Shown here: one piece after another, positions 1 to 11,036 of the stretch
How the letters are laid out: each line of letters opens with the position of its first letter
How positions within the stretch are numbered: the first letter of the stretch is position 1
Assembly: GCF_018446385.1 (NCBI RefSeq)
Contig: NC_056001.1
Coordinates: 13,014,672 to 13,078,671 of the forward strand
Origin: Zingiber officinale
Taxonomy: Eukaryota; Streptophyta; Magnoliopsida; Zingiberales; Zingiberaceae
Direction: 5' to 3'
DNA: 64,000 nt
Notes under the pieces: generated by a model
What the model saw: the letters and a program-made list of their open reading frames with translations, nothing else
What the model was told of the DNA's origin: nothing
Databases searched by the model: none
Translations under genes and position numbers: made by a program

Positions 1-865
1 CATTGTTCAGTCACAAACTCTCCCAATTGATTACCTAATTGATTGAAAAAGATGATGATCAATTACCCAATCAATCAAGACACTTTCTATACTGTGCTTC
101 ATCAACCAATTCATTACCTACTCAATTGATCCCCCCAATCGATTACCAAATCAATTAGTAAGTGGTGGTAATATGTGTAAAGTTCTAAACAAGTTTTGTT
201 TTACATCTGAGATCATCTCATTCTGATATCTGAGTCAAAAGTTATGGCCTTTGGAAGTTTGCTATACCGGAACTTCCTCATTTCATGTCAACTCCTTATT
301 GGACTTACAACCATCAAGTGTTTAGTCAACCTTTGACACACTTAGAGTTTCTCTTTGTCAACTTTTCATTGGACTTCTGATCACCAAGTGCGGTCCTCCT
401 TGACCCACTTGGATATTCCTCTTGCCTAATCTCAGTTAGGACTTTCTCTTACCAACGTATGGTCCTCCCTAACCCACTTGGACTTTTCTTTGCAAATATG
501 TAGTTCTCCTTGACTCACTTGGATATTTCTTTGTCTAACCACAGTTAAGACTTTTCTTTGTCAATGTGTGATCCTCCTTGACCCAGTTAGACTTTGTTTT
601 GTCTAACTGCAGTTAGGACTTTCATTTGCCAACGTTTAATCCTCCTTGACCCACTTGGACTTTGTTTTGGCTAACCCTCGAGTTAGAACTTTACCTTACC
701 TAACCTCCAGTTAGGACTTTCCTAGTCAAGTATCTGATCGGCCTTGATCTACCTAACCGCTTCTCACATATTGTCCAAACATTGAAACTCAAATCCGAAT
801 CCACTCGAGCTTAGTCAACTGGTTAACCTTGACTCGAGAACAATTGCATCAGCAATCTCCCAACA
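1..865 (-). mobile_element. Copia-type LTR fragment (LTR-B family), cut by window edge
   Basis: Read on the minus strand, this begins TGTTGGGAGATTGC at 865 and continues with degenerate direct repeats of the type 'aggtcaagg..gaccgg' and 'aaagtcctaactg..gttag'. The same layout, in the other orientation, occurs in the solo LTR at 21907-23581, so I place both in one family. The LTR runs off the left edge, so its other end and any internal region cannot be seen. No coding sequence is present. It is an old fossil fragment. Confidence 0.6.
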
Positions 866-1495
866 ATATCTTCATCATGGAAAGTTATATTTCGACATTT
901 GTAATGATTATTCGGATACTTTAACTTTGCGTCATTCATACATTTTGGATATGACTTAGAGAATTTCATAAAATCTTTAACTCCTGCAAAATATTATGAG
1001 ATGATGAAATTATTTTCTAATCTATTGTATATTTATATTTTATTCGTATACATTGTAAGCTAATGAGAATAAATGTTCTATTATTAATAAACGTGTAAAC
1101 TAAACATGAATAAACAAATATTATGACATTTTAGTTCTTCCGTATAAAGGGAAAAAGTATCTTATTTTGTAGTCAAGATATTCTACATAATATAAATATT
1201 TCATAAATAGTTTAATTTTAGTTCAAAATAATCAATAGGTAGAATCTGAACAAGTAATTGCAACATAAACATGTAAAATTAAACATGTATATAATTTAAA
1301 CCTAATTTTAAAAACTCAAACATCTTAATATTATCAATAACACATAAATTTAAACTAAACAATAAATTTGAACTTGAAAAAAAAAAACAATATACCTAAA
1401 CATCATATAGATCAGAAAATGCAGCAGTATACTTTAAGATAAAAAAAAATTGATATTTTTTTAATCATATTTCATAATACCTTAAATATAAAATA
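866..1495. other. AT-rich spacer, no gene seen
   Basis: AT-rich sequence with short A and T runs. I see no reading frame, RNA gene or repeat end that can be supported. Confidence 0.5.
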
Positions 1496-1690
1496 AGGTG
1501 TCCCGGGACGTAGCGTAGACGGGTGGGTGCATGACATCTCTGACGTAATGACCAAGGGAGTAATTCTTAAAAACTGACTACATTAAATTTATCCCACTAT
1601 GCACATAACACTTATGTACCTACATTTACCTCCCTCTATATTCATGAGACCGGTATTAGAAAGTCATTAAGGTAACAAAATAAGATAAAA
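1496..1690 (+). repeat. Candidate tRNA-derived SINE
   Basis: The start resembles a pol III promoter. TAGCGTAGACGGG (1511-1523) fits the A-box consensus TRGYNNARNNGG, and a degenerate B-box-like GGGAGTAATTC (1557-1567) follows about 35 bp later. The remainder is an unrelated body sequence. No clear flanking target duplication was found, so the 3' end is approximate. SINE identity is inferred from box spacing only. Confidence 0.4.
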
Positions 1691-2345
1691 CAACGGTCGG
1701 TCAAAATTACGGCATGAATTAGCTAAAACTGCAACTAAGTTTGCAGCTAGGACTAGTTGAGGTCAAGGCTGATCTCACAGCCGAGCTTATGGATGGGCAA
1801 GATCGCGCTAGGCACGGTCGACTGATATCGCGGCCGATCAAGCTCGATGTCGATCTGATCTCGCAGCCAGCTGATCTTGTGGCCGCGAGCTTGCTGTTGC
1901 TCGGTCATGCACGGCCACGGCTGGCCACACGCAACAACAGTCGCCTCAAGGTCGCCTGGGTAAGGCGTGCGCATGAAGAGGGAAAGATCTAGTTTACTTG
2001 TGTGCAAGAGAAAACTACATGTGCCGAAGAAGAACGTGTGTGCTGGAGAAGCAATTGGTTGACAATCGGAGTGAGAGAAGAGGAGAGTTCGAGGGGAAAA
2101 GATAGGGAAAAAAATGATCGGGAAAATCTAAAATCATGAATTTTGTAACAGAAAAAGAAAACATATTCAGTTTCGTCATGGCACGGAATTTAGGATTTAG
2201 GATTTTAGCCGCCTAAATAGAATGGATTAGCAACAGAATTTATTTTTCGTCCCTAATTAGTGATCAAAACAGAATCCGTCACTAATTAACGATGGAATTT
2301 GTTTTTAGTCACTATTTGATGATTTTTTTAAGTGGTTATCAATAC
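1691..2345. mobile_element. CACTA-like terminal fragment with subterminal repeats
   Basis: From about 2200 the sequence alternates short sense and antisense copies of 'cgtcactaattaacg'-type motifs and ends in a T-run followed by AAGTGG near 2340. This resembles the subterminal repeats plus TTTTTGTAGTG ends of plant CACTA elements. The GC-rich stretch at 1740-1990 is open on both strands but shows no recognisable protein. It resembles the GC-rich leaders of the two larger CACTA elements in this window. The opposite end was not found. Confidence 0.35.
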
Positions 2346-2942
2346 CCTACCATGCTTGGCACCATTAATATATATATATATATGAATTCTTGAGGATGAT
2401 TAAAGACGTATGGAGAACATAGCTAGGTTATTAGAAATTAAGTGCTTCGAACTATCAGCAATGATATTTAAAGATCAAATGGCAATATTTTTCTTCTTTA
2501 TGATCGATTTGAAAAGATTTATAAGCGGAATATTGCTACGAATATATACAGAGCTTAGCTCTAAACAATTGGAAGAAACCAATCTCCTACACAGCAACCA
2601 ACAATGACCTTGAACAGAAGGTGAACCAACTCCATTTATAATATGAAAAAGAGAAGGAAAATTCGTTACATAAAGTAAAACATGAATTCAGATTTTCAGG
2701 ATCAATCATTCATTCATTATCATCTGCAAAATCTCATTATAGTTAAGACAACCTCAAGGTTCTCGAGTAAATTAACTGAGCGCATTATTACTTGCTGCAT
2801 CCTTCCATTCGTACAAAGTGGCGCGATCGATTAGACTCTCTTGGCAGATTAATGTTATTGGCTGCAACCTAAGTCACATCACCATCAATCCAAGTGTGGA
2901 CTGCATACATTATGGTTGGTCTGGGGATAAATCACACCTCCT
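2346..2942. other. Spacer without recognisable gene
   Basis: Mixed AT-rich DNA with a short (TA)n run near 2370. A 65-codon open frame at 2410-2607 has no recognisable domain, no splice context and AT-rich codons, and I do not call it a gene. Confidence 0.4.
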
Positions 2943-3334
2943 CCTTCCGACAGAAAGTTAGGTACGATCAAGGTTTGAGAAAGCTTAATCAAAGGACATG
3001 AGGTTGTGTCAGTGGCACTGCGTAGCAACTATGCGAGGTTCACATTTAAAAGACATTCAAATAACTATATTCTTATATAAAGCAATATATAGTACCTTAC
3101 ATACAGAATAAAATCAACTTAACCAGGAGAAAGAATATACGATCCTTCCGACAGGAAGTTAGGAACTGTCAAGCTTTGAGAAAGCTTATTTAAAGGACAT
3201 GAGGTTGTGTCAGTGGCACTGCATAGCACATTTGCGTGGTTCACATTTAAAAAACATTCAAATAACTATATTCTCATATAAAGCAATATATAGTACCTTA
3301 CGTACAGAATCAAATCGACTTAACAGGAGAAACA
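2943..3334. repeat. Tandem duplication, two units of about 201 bp
   Basis: The block starting CCTTCCGACAGAAAGTTAGG at 2943 recurs at 3144. It includes 'aaaggacatgaggttgtgtc', 'aaataactatattct' and 'gcaatatatagtacctta', and all landmarks keep an offset of 201-202 bp. The copies are about 90% identical by eye. No coding content is apparent. Confidence 0.75.
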
Positions 3335-4030
3335 GTTTGCACCTAGTACATCTCAAGTCATAGTCAATGCAAATGAATTTGTGGGAGACTGATAAAAAAT
3401 TCATACAATGCCAAAATGAAACGCTACCAGAAGCTAAGTCATCCGAAAAATCATTATCTTTCGTCGGGTTTCCCGAAAGGAATCGATCGAGTGATAGAAT
3501 TACATATCTTTGAATTTCTAATCTTTCGTATAAATTGGTACGTATTGTTATCATTGGAGAATTAGTTGTAGTAATCAATAAATTGAATAACGACAAAACG
3601 ATTATTTCACGAGTCCAAAATTTTTAACTCGAAAATCATGAATAGTGTGAAATCCATTAATCAATGTTGCAATATTAATTAATTAATATATATGGAAGTC
3701 AATTTGATTAATTGAATAATTAATCAATTAAATGATGATTTATATCATTAATTAATTAAAAGTCACCCCTTATATTTTTTCACCTCTCGGATAAACCTTC
3801 ACTCTTTTGCCATAACCGTTATCCCTATAAAAGAACATTATTCTTTCTCCTTAAATCACTCACCTCTTCAACTATCTTCTCCTTCATCTCTTAAGAGTAC
3901 GACTTCAAAATTTTGCTAGGATTCAAAATTTAGAATGCTCATACTTCTAGACATAAGTCGATTCTCAAGAGATGATTGTCTATAAATCATAAGCTTCTAA
4001 GCGGTATAATATCATTTTAAAAAAAGAAAG
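3335..4030. other. AT-rich spacer before the CACTA element
   Basis: Contains alternating 'attaattaatt' tracts (3670-3770) and a pyrimidine-rich part with a TATA-like 'cctataaaag' near 3823, which could be the promoter part of an old LTR. No gene or matched repeat end could be established. Confidence 0.35.
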
Positions 4031-4033
4031 TAT

Positions 4034-4275
4034 GACTACAAAAAAAAAACCAAGTTTATCGACGGACATTCCGATGGAATTAAAATTCCATCGGTAAATC
4101 TTAATTTTACTGACGGAATTAATGACTCCGTCGGTAAACCTTAATTGTACCGACAGAAGATAAATTTTCGTCGGTAAATCAAGAATTTTACCGACGGAAT
4201 CATTGATTTCGTCGGTAAAATTAAGGTTTATCGACGGAATTAAAATTCTGTCGGCAATGCTCCCTAAAAAAAAAC
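4034..4275. repeat. Left CACTA terminus and subterminal repeats
   Basis: At least eight alternating copies of a roughly 12-15 bp motif around 'accgacggaatt' and its reverse complement 'aattccgtcggt'. In this superfamily such arrays bind the element's own DNA-binding protein. Similar arrays lie at 17940-18367, 46850-47100 and 55360-55545. Confidence 0.85.
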
Positions 4276-4279
4276 CCTA

Positions 4280-4745
4280 GCCCTTCGCTCGTTCTCTCAC
4301 GCGCGCGGCCGAATCTTCTCCGTTTTCCCCGATCCCGATCGTAGGTTTGAGTTTTCCTTCTTTCCGAATTTTTTTCTTTGTTTTCCAGCGATCGGCAGTT
4401 GCCGCCAGCCTGTGCCCACAAGCAGCGGCCGCCTGCGGCCGCCAGCGTCCGCCTGCGGCCGCCAGCGTCCGCCTACGCCTGCCAGCGGCTGTGCCGATCG
4501 TCTCCGCTCGCTAGCGGCTGTGTCAGCGTCCGTTTGCACCCGCCAGCGGCTGTGTCGTCCGTCGTTGGTCGCCAGCTGGCTTCTAGCGGTTGTGTCGGCC
4601 GTTGTCAGTCGTGTTGGTGGCTGTGTTGGCCACTAGCTGGCTGTTGTCCCTGCCGACAACTGGCTTTTGGCGGCTGTGCTCGTCCGTCGTCGGCCTGATC
4701 CAGCTGTGCCGCCTATCGATAGGTTGTGCTTGTTGCCGCGAGCAA
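4280..4745 (+). other. GC-rich leader of the CACTA element
   Basis: After 'aaaaaaaccctagcccttcgctc' comes a strongly GC-rich stretch with imperfect repeats of 'gcctgcggccgccagcgtcc' (4430-4500), lying between the terminal repeats and the TNP2 start. It is open in several frames on both strands, as expected for GC-rich repeats, and shows no protein family. A similar stretch precedes TNP2 in the minus-strand relative (54558-55352), so it is probably the transcribed leader and first intron region. Confidence 0.5.
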
Positions 4746-7002
4746 CTTGTCATTTATTGTCATAATTTTTGAGCTAAATTATTTTTATTTTGTAAACAGG
4801 TAGCATTTGCTGCTCTTCTCAGGTTGACCTACACATCTTCAGGTAAAATTTACTAAATTATACTGTATGTTATTTAATATGGTTCAATTTAGAAATATGT
4901 TATGTTAGTATGTTAATATATAACATAATATAGTCCGTTTGTTTGTTTTGTGTTAGTATGTTAATCTATGTTAATTTCTAGTTCTCAATATAATAGTTTT
5001 AGGTGAAAATGTCTATGAACAAAGCATGGATGTACAATCGATTAGAAAAAGGATTTATTAGAGATAATTTTATTGCTGAAATTGAACAGTTTGTGAACTT
5101 TGTTAAAAAGTCACCCTGAATGTATGAATAGTGCTGAGTTACGGTGTCCATGCAATCATAAAAAATGTCAAAATAGAACGTTCCGTGATGAGGATACTGT
5201 AAAAATGCATATATGTAGAAATGATTTTGTGCCAAATTACTACAATTGGTACTGTCACAGAGAGCCTTATTTATATGAATCAATTAGACCTTCTGGTGGT
5301 TCGTCATCTGGGGCAACTGTTACCACTTCTGAAGCATCAACTAATATTGATATTGCAATGCAATCAATGGTTCATGATGCAATAAATGCTGCAGTTGATT
5401 ATTCCAATATAGCTGAAACACCAACACCTGAATATCAGCAACTATAAGAAATGTTAAAGGCTAGTGAAAGAAAAGTGTGGAAAGACATTCCCTCTAGTCA
5501 TTCTCAATTATCAGCTACTGCAAGGTTATTAAATATGAAAGCAGAACATCATTTTTCAGAAAGATGTTACGATGACATTTGTCAGTTGATGTCAGAATTA
5601 CTTCCTGCTGATAATATAATGACGGATAGTTTTTACAGTACAAAAAAATTGGTCAGTGTTGGAGTGTATACTAAAAGCCTAGCTTTTGTATAAACATTTA
5701 TAAGAATCACATTGGTCAAGTGTCTACATTTATATATACCAAATGTAGATGTTCAATTAATTTATATTGTAGATAACATAGTGTGTGGTGTCACATACAG
5801 AAGATTGTGTTATCGGTTCTTTATAAATTATAAACAGTAGCTCACGACTAAGATGGAAAGGAACAGACCATTGGAATAGTCGTAATGTAATTAGGCATTA
5901 GTTTATCTTGACTAATAAATTACACTAGTACACTTTAAGTGTATTGAGCAGGACCATTTAAGGTAAGTTCTTTTTATACTGATTTAATAAAAGAACTAGA
6001 CCTTAGTTATTATGGAAGTGTGTGCTCTTAATCCTAATATAATAACAAGCACATATATTTGATATTTATTTCTTTAATTTATCAATGGGTACGGTGAGAT
6101 TTAGTTCGATAAATCAATAAACCCGATAAGTTGAGAAATGATGTTACTTATAGTGTGACTTGTTGATTATAGAAGGAAACTGTGTCATAGTAATATAGGT
6201 TGATAATGTCCCCAAGAGGAGCTCATAAAGATTGTCATGTTAAACCCTGCAGGTGGACTTAGTCCGACATGACGATAAGGTTGAATGGTACTACTCTTGG
6301 ATTAAGATATTAATTAAATGAGTTGTCAGTAACTCACTTAATTAGTGGACATTCGACATCTTAAGCACAGGGAAACTAACACACTCATAATAAGGAGCCC
6401 AAAAATATAATTTGGGATTGGTGCGGTAGTTCAATAATAATTCTTTAGTGGTATGAATTATTATTGATGAAGTTAAGTTGTGTGTTCGGGGCGAACACGG
6501 GAAGCTTAATTTTATCGGGAGACCAAAACCAATTCCTCCTCTCGGTCCCTATCGTAGCCTTTTGTATATAGAGATTTATACCCACCACATACCCACCTTC
6601 TTACCCACTTTTGGTGGTCGGCCAAGCTAGCTTGGAACCCAAGCTAGGGCCGGCCAAGACCCAAAGGTTGAGCCAAATTGGTGGCCGGCCAATGCTTGGA
6701 GTCTAAGCATGATGTGGCCGGCCACATCATATTAAAAAGGATTTTATTTATAAATTTTTTTTCTTATGTGGATTCCATGGTTTTAAAAAAGAGTTTAAAA
6801 TTTAAATCTTTCCTTTTATAACTTTCTACAAAGGATTAAGAAAAGATTTGAAATCATTCCTTATTTGTAGATTAAAAGGTAAATTTTAATTTTGAGAAAA
6901 CTTTCTTTTTTAACCATGTTCATGATTTAAAAGAAAGTTTAAAAAATTAATATTTCTTTTATAAGTTTCTACAAAAGATTAAGAAAAGATTTGATATCTT
7001 TC

Positions 7003-7865
7003 TGATCCTGTCCGAGTCGCTGAATCAACGGACGCTGGGTACGTGACGCTCTCCGACTGCTGACGTTGATCTCCGACCACTGGAACCGACTTCCGGTGAA
7101 CCTGCAAAGAAGTCGAGCCGGGAAGGGGTTCCCGGCGACGACCCTCCGACGCTCAAGTCAGGCAAACGAAAAACAAGAAGGTGGCTTCCAGGATCAGAGA
7201 TTTTTTTTACCTCCGGTGAGATGTAAGGGCTCTTATATAGAGCTATGGGAGCTTGGTGCACACAAACCGAGGTGTACACGTGTCCTGTACCATACCACAG
7301 CATGGGCTTGTCAGAAAAGCATGTCTGACGCCATACTGCTACAGTCTGAGCGTCTCCTTGATGGGACAACAGAACCCTTTATCGTACGATACGGAGTATG
7401 GCCTGGTCCTCGGACATGCCTGTTGTCAGCAACAGGAGTTACTGAGACGACGTCCCCACTGCCCCACACTTTTTGACTTCTTCTTCGCGGATCACCCATC
7501 AAGCCGCTCAGCCAGAACATTCGCCTTTGATCTAGCGTAGGTGGTCGTCTGTCCGGGAAGGTTCAGGGTCGTCGCCTGCTCGGCTCTCGTAGCCTGACAC
7601 CCTGGCCGAGCGGGCAGGCCGCTCGGCCTTTACTCCTGCATTGCACCGCGGCCGAGCGGACTACCCGCTCGGCCATATGATCTTCTTCATTGGAAATCTG
7701 GGCTCACGGCCAGCTGGTTGTTCTCTCGGATGAAGGTCATGGCCTAACGATCGGCATGTCCCACCCGCTCGTCGAGCCCATGAGGTTGACACCCCTTTGA
7801 CTGTTGACCTCTACGTGTCGTTGACCTTTCCCTCATGAGGGCCCCTCGGCCTTACCACCAGATCA
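7003..7865 (-). repeat. 3' LTR of the 7-kb Gypsy element
   Basis: 863 bp, bounded by TGATCC and GATCA on the plus strand. A TATA-like 'tctatataagagccc' reads on the minus strand near 7235. It is nearly identical to 10175-11036. Confidence 0.9.
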
Positions 7866-8109
7866 CTTGCCTCCCCCTCAAGTCTAGTCGAAGGAGGCGT
7901 CAAAGTCCGACTGACTGGACTACCGGTCTGATTGAGTAACGGCTGCTAGGCCGGCCCCGGGAATGCTCATCCACTCGGCACACACTCTTGAAGTATTCTT
8001 TATAAGGGAGCCGCTCGGACGTACGATGGCCTTATTCTTGCCTTAATAGTAGGACCGGTTATGGGTCGGCGCTTACAACCGGGTAGTACCTTGCGAACAG
8101 CTATCCGTC

Positions 8110-9456
8110 CGGAGGCTTTATAAACGGCGGTTCATCGCTCGATTTTTAACGTCGGAGCTCGACGATATTCCGCTCGAAGGGTTTATAGACGCTGGCTCGT
8201 CTCTCGATTTTTAACGTCGGAGCTCGACGGTTTTCCGCTCGGAGTGTTTATAGACGCCGGTTCGTCTCTCGATTTTTAACGTCGAAGCTCGACGGTCTTC
8301 CGCTCAGAAGATTTATAGACGCCGGCTCGTCTCTCGATTTTTAACGTCGGAGCTCGACGGTCTTCCGCTCGGAAGATTTATAGACGCCGGCTCGTCTCTC
8401 GATTTTTAACGTCGGAGCTCGACGGTCTTCCGCTCGGAAGATTTATAGACGCCGGCTCGTCTCTCGATTTTTAACGTCGGAGCTCGACGGCCTTCCGCTC
8501 GGAAGATTTATAGACGCCGGCTCGTCTCTCGATTTTTAACGTCAGAGCTCGACTATCTTCCGCTCGGAAGATTTATAGACGCCGGCTCGTCTCTCGATTT
8601 TTAATGTCGGAGCTCGACAGTCTTCCGCTCGGAAGATTTATAGACGCGGGCACATCTCTCGATTTTTAACGTCGGAGCTCGACGGTCTTCCGCTCGGAAG
8701 ATTTATAGACACCGGCTCGTCTCTCGATTTTTAACGTCGGAGCTCGACGGTCTTCCGCTCGGAAGATTTATAGACGCCGGCACGTCTCTCGATTTTTAAC
8801 GTCGGAGCTCGATGGTCTTCCGCTCGGAGGGTTTATAGACGCCGGCTCGTCTCTCAAATTTTAACGTCGGAGCTCGACGGTCTTCCGCTCGGAGGGTTTA
8901 TAGACGCCGGCTCGTCTCTCTATTTTTAACGTCGGAGCTCGACGGCCTTCCGCTCGGAGGGTTTATAGGCGGCTCTCTCGATATTTAACGCCGGAGCTCG
9001 GCGGTCTTCCGTTCGGAGGGTTTATAGACGCCGGCTCGTCTCTCGATTTTAACGTCGGAGCTCGGCGGTCTTCCGCTTCGGAGGGTTTATAGGCGTCGGG
9101 TCCTCTCGATTTTAACGTCGGAGCTCGGCGGTCTTCGGCGGAGGTTTATAAGCGGCTCGTCTCTCAATTTTAACGTCGGAGCTCGACGGTCTTCCGCTCG
9201 GAGGGTTTATAGACGCCGGCTCGTCTCTCGATTTTTAACGTCGAAGCTCGACGGTCTTCCGCTCGGAGGGTTTATAGACGCCGGCTCGTCTCTCGATTTT
9301 TAACGTCGGAGCTCGACGGTCTTCCGGCCGGAGGGTTTATAGACGCCGGCTCGTCTCTCGATTTTTAACGTCGGAGCTCGACGGTCTTCCGGCCGGAGGG
9401 TTTATAGACGCCAGTTTGTCTCTCGATTTTTAACGTCGGAGCTCGACGGTCTTCAT
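8110..9456 (-). repeat. Tandem array of about 21 units of 65 bp inside the Gypsy element (array B)
   Basis: The plus-strand unit begins 'gtttatagacgccggctcg' and contains 'ctctcgatttttaacgtcgg' and 'agctcgacggtcttccgctc'. About 21 head-to-tail copies are present, regular in the middle and more variable at 8960-9160. Read in the element's sense, nearly every unit carries a TATA-like 'gtctataaa'. The same unit family lies in the Gypsy element at 48144-53511 (50118-50510). It is non-coding. Confidence 0.95.
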
Positions 9457-9605
9457 TAAGCCTTTGGCTAGGATAATCTACGCCCGGCCGAACGGCACGG
9501 GGTCTTCGCCATCGAGCCTTTGGCTCAGAAATTATACTCCCGGCCGAACGACACGGGGTCTTCGCCATCGAGCCCTTGGCTCAGAAATGCACGCCCGTTC
9601 AGCGA
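9457..9605 (-). repeat. Short array of a second repeat unit (array A)
   Basis: Two to three copies of a unit of about 58 bp containing 'cacggggtcttcgccatcgag' and 'ccgaacg..cacgg'. Reverse-complemented, it matches the 56-bp units at 49800-50110. It lies next to array B, as in the other Gypsy element. Confidence 0.8.
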
Positions 9606-9714
9606 GTAATTCCAAATGCATTTTAAAACGGAAAGCATACAACACAGTACATTGGCACACCTTTCACCCCGCCTGATAAGGCTGGAGCTGATTTGCGCTC
9701 CACGGTCGATTCAG

Positions 9715-9963
9715 TTACCGTCCGTCTTTCTCCAAATAATAAGCACCCGAGCGGAGCTTCTCGATGACTTTGAAGGGGCCCGCCCAAGGAGCCTCTAGCT
9801 TGCCCACGTCGCCGACCGGCTTTACTTTCTTCCAAACTAGGTCGCCGACTTGGAAGGCTCTAGGGATCACGCGCCGGTTGTAGTTCTGCTTCATCCTTTG
9901 CCGGTATGCCATCAGCCGAACGGACGCTTTGGCTCGCTCTTCATCAATCAAGTCCAATTCCAT
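9715..9963 (-). pseudogene. Gypsy integrase C-terminal fragment
   Basis: An 82-residue open stretch with 'ERAKASVRLMAYRQRMKQNY', then 'FQVGDLVWKKVKP' and 'GKLEAPWAGPFKVIEKL'. This matches the region after the integrase core of plant Gypsy polyproteins (the GPF/chromodomain-adjacent module). It is the only recognisable pol remnant in this element. Upstream, around 10040-10130, a leader resembling the start of gag reads on the same strand. It is a fossil fragment, not a gene. Confidence 0.85.
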
Positions 9964-10174
9964 GTTCCTCCGCTCGGCCTGCCGACGCGGATGTCGCTTG
10001 TTGTTCCATCCGCTCGGCTTGTGCCTTCTGTTTCTATTGCTACACGAGTTTAGCTGCTCTTGCCTCGATTAGAGCGTCGAGCTCCTCTGTGGAGAGCATC
10101 ACCGTATGCGGTCGTCCAGCTTCGTCCATTGCTTCCGCTCGGATGCAGGTGCGTTCCCACAGACGGCGCCAAAT

Positions 10175-11036
10175 TGATCCTGTCCGAGTCGCTGAATCAA
10201 CGGACGCTGGGTACGTGGCGCTCTCCGACTGCTGACGTTGATCTCCGACCTCTGGTACCGACTTCCGACGAACCTGCAAAGAAGTCGAGCCGGGAAGAGG
10301 TTCCCGGCGACGACCCTCCGACGCTCAAGTCAGGCAAACGAAAAACAAGAACGTGGCTCCCGGATCAGAGATTTTTTTTACCTCCGGTGAGATCTAAGGG
10401 CTCTTATATAGAGCTATGGGAGCTTGGTGCACACAAACCGAGGTGTACACGTGTCCTGTACCATACCACAGCATGGGCTTGTCAGAAAAGCTTGTCTGAC
10501 GCCATACTGCTACAGTCTGAGCGTCTCCTTGATGGGACAACAGAACCCTTTGTCGTACGATACGGAGTATGGCCTGGTCCTCGGACATGCCTGTTGTCAG
10601 CAACAGGAGTTACTGAGATGACGTCCCCACTGCCCCACACTTTTTGACTTCCTCTTCCCGGATCACCCATCAAGCCACTCAGCCAGAACATTCGCCTTTG
10701 ATCTAGCGTAGGTGGTCGTCTATCCGGGAAGGTTCAGGGTCGTCGCCTTCTCGGCTCTCGTAGCCTGGCACCCTGGCCAAGTGGGCAGGCCGCTCGGCCT
10801 TTACTCCTACATTGCACCGCGGCCGAGCGGACTACCCGCTCGGCCATATGATCTTCTTCATTGGAAATCTGGGCTCACGGTCAGCTGGTTGTTCTCTCGG
10901 ATGAAGGTCATGGCCTAACGATCGGCATGTCCCGCCCGCTCGTCGAGCCCATGGGGTTGACCCCCCTTTGACTGTTGACCTCCACATGTCGTTGACCTTT
11001 CCCTCATGAGGGCCCCTCGGCCTTACCACCGGATCA
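10175..11036 (-). repeat. 5' LTR of the 7-kb Gypsy element
   Basis: 862 bp, partner of 7003-7865. The primer-binding site adjoins it at 10155-10174. Ends are TGATCC and GATCA on the plus strand. Confidence 0.9.

Larger units (their letters stand above)
7003..11036 (-). mobile_element. Gypsy element with two LTRs and a mostly repeat-filled interior
   Basis: The two LTRs (7003-7865 and 10175-11036) are flanked by a perfect 5-bp duplication CTTTC (6998-7002, 11037-11041). In the minus-strand sense the primer-binding site 'tttggcgccgtctgtggg' follows the 5' LTR (about 10174), and a purine tract 'cttgagggggaggcaag' precedes the 3' LTR (about 7866). The interior (2.3 kb) has a short gag-like leader, an integrase C-terminal scrap and two tandem-repeat arrays. 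Most of gag-pol is absent, so it is a non-autonomous, broken fossil. The LTRs look about 96% alike by eye, so it is the younger insertion here and sits inside the solo LTR. Confidence 0.9.

Noticed and set aside
7066-7476. Frames of about 136 and 195 codons at 7066-7476 and 10060-10647 as a duplicated gene
   Set aside because: They are the two LTRs of one Gypsy element; the duplication is the LTR pair.
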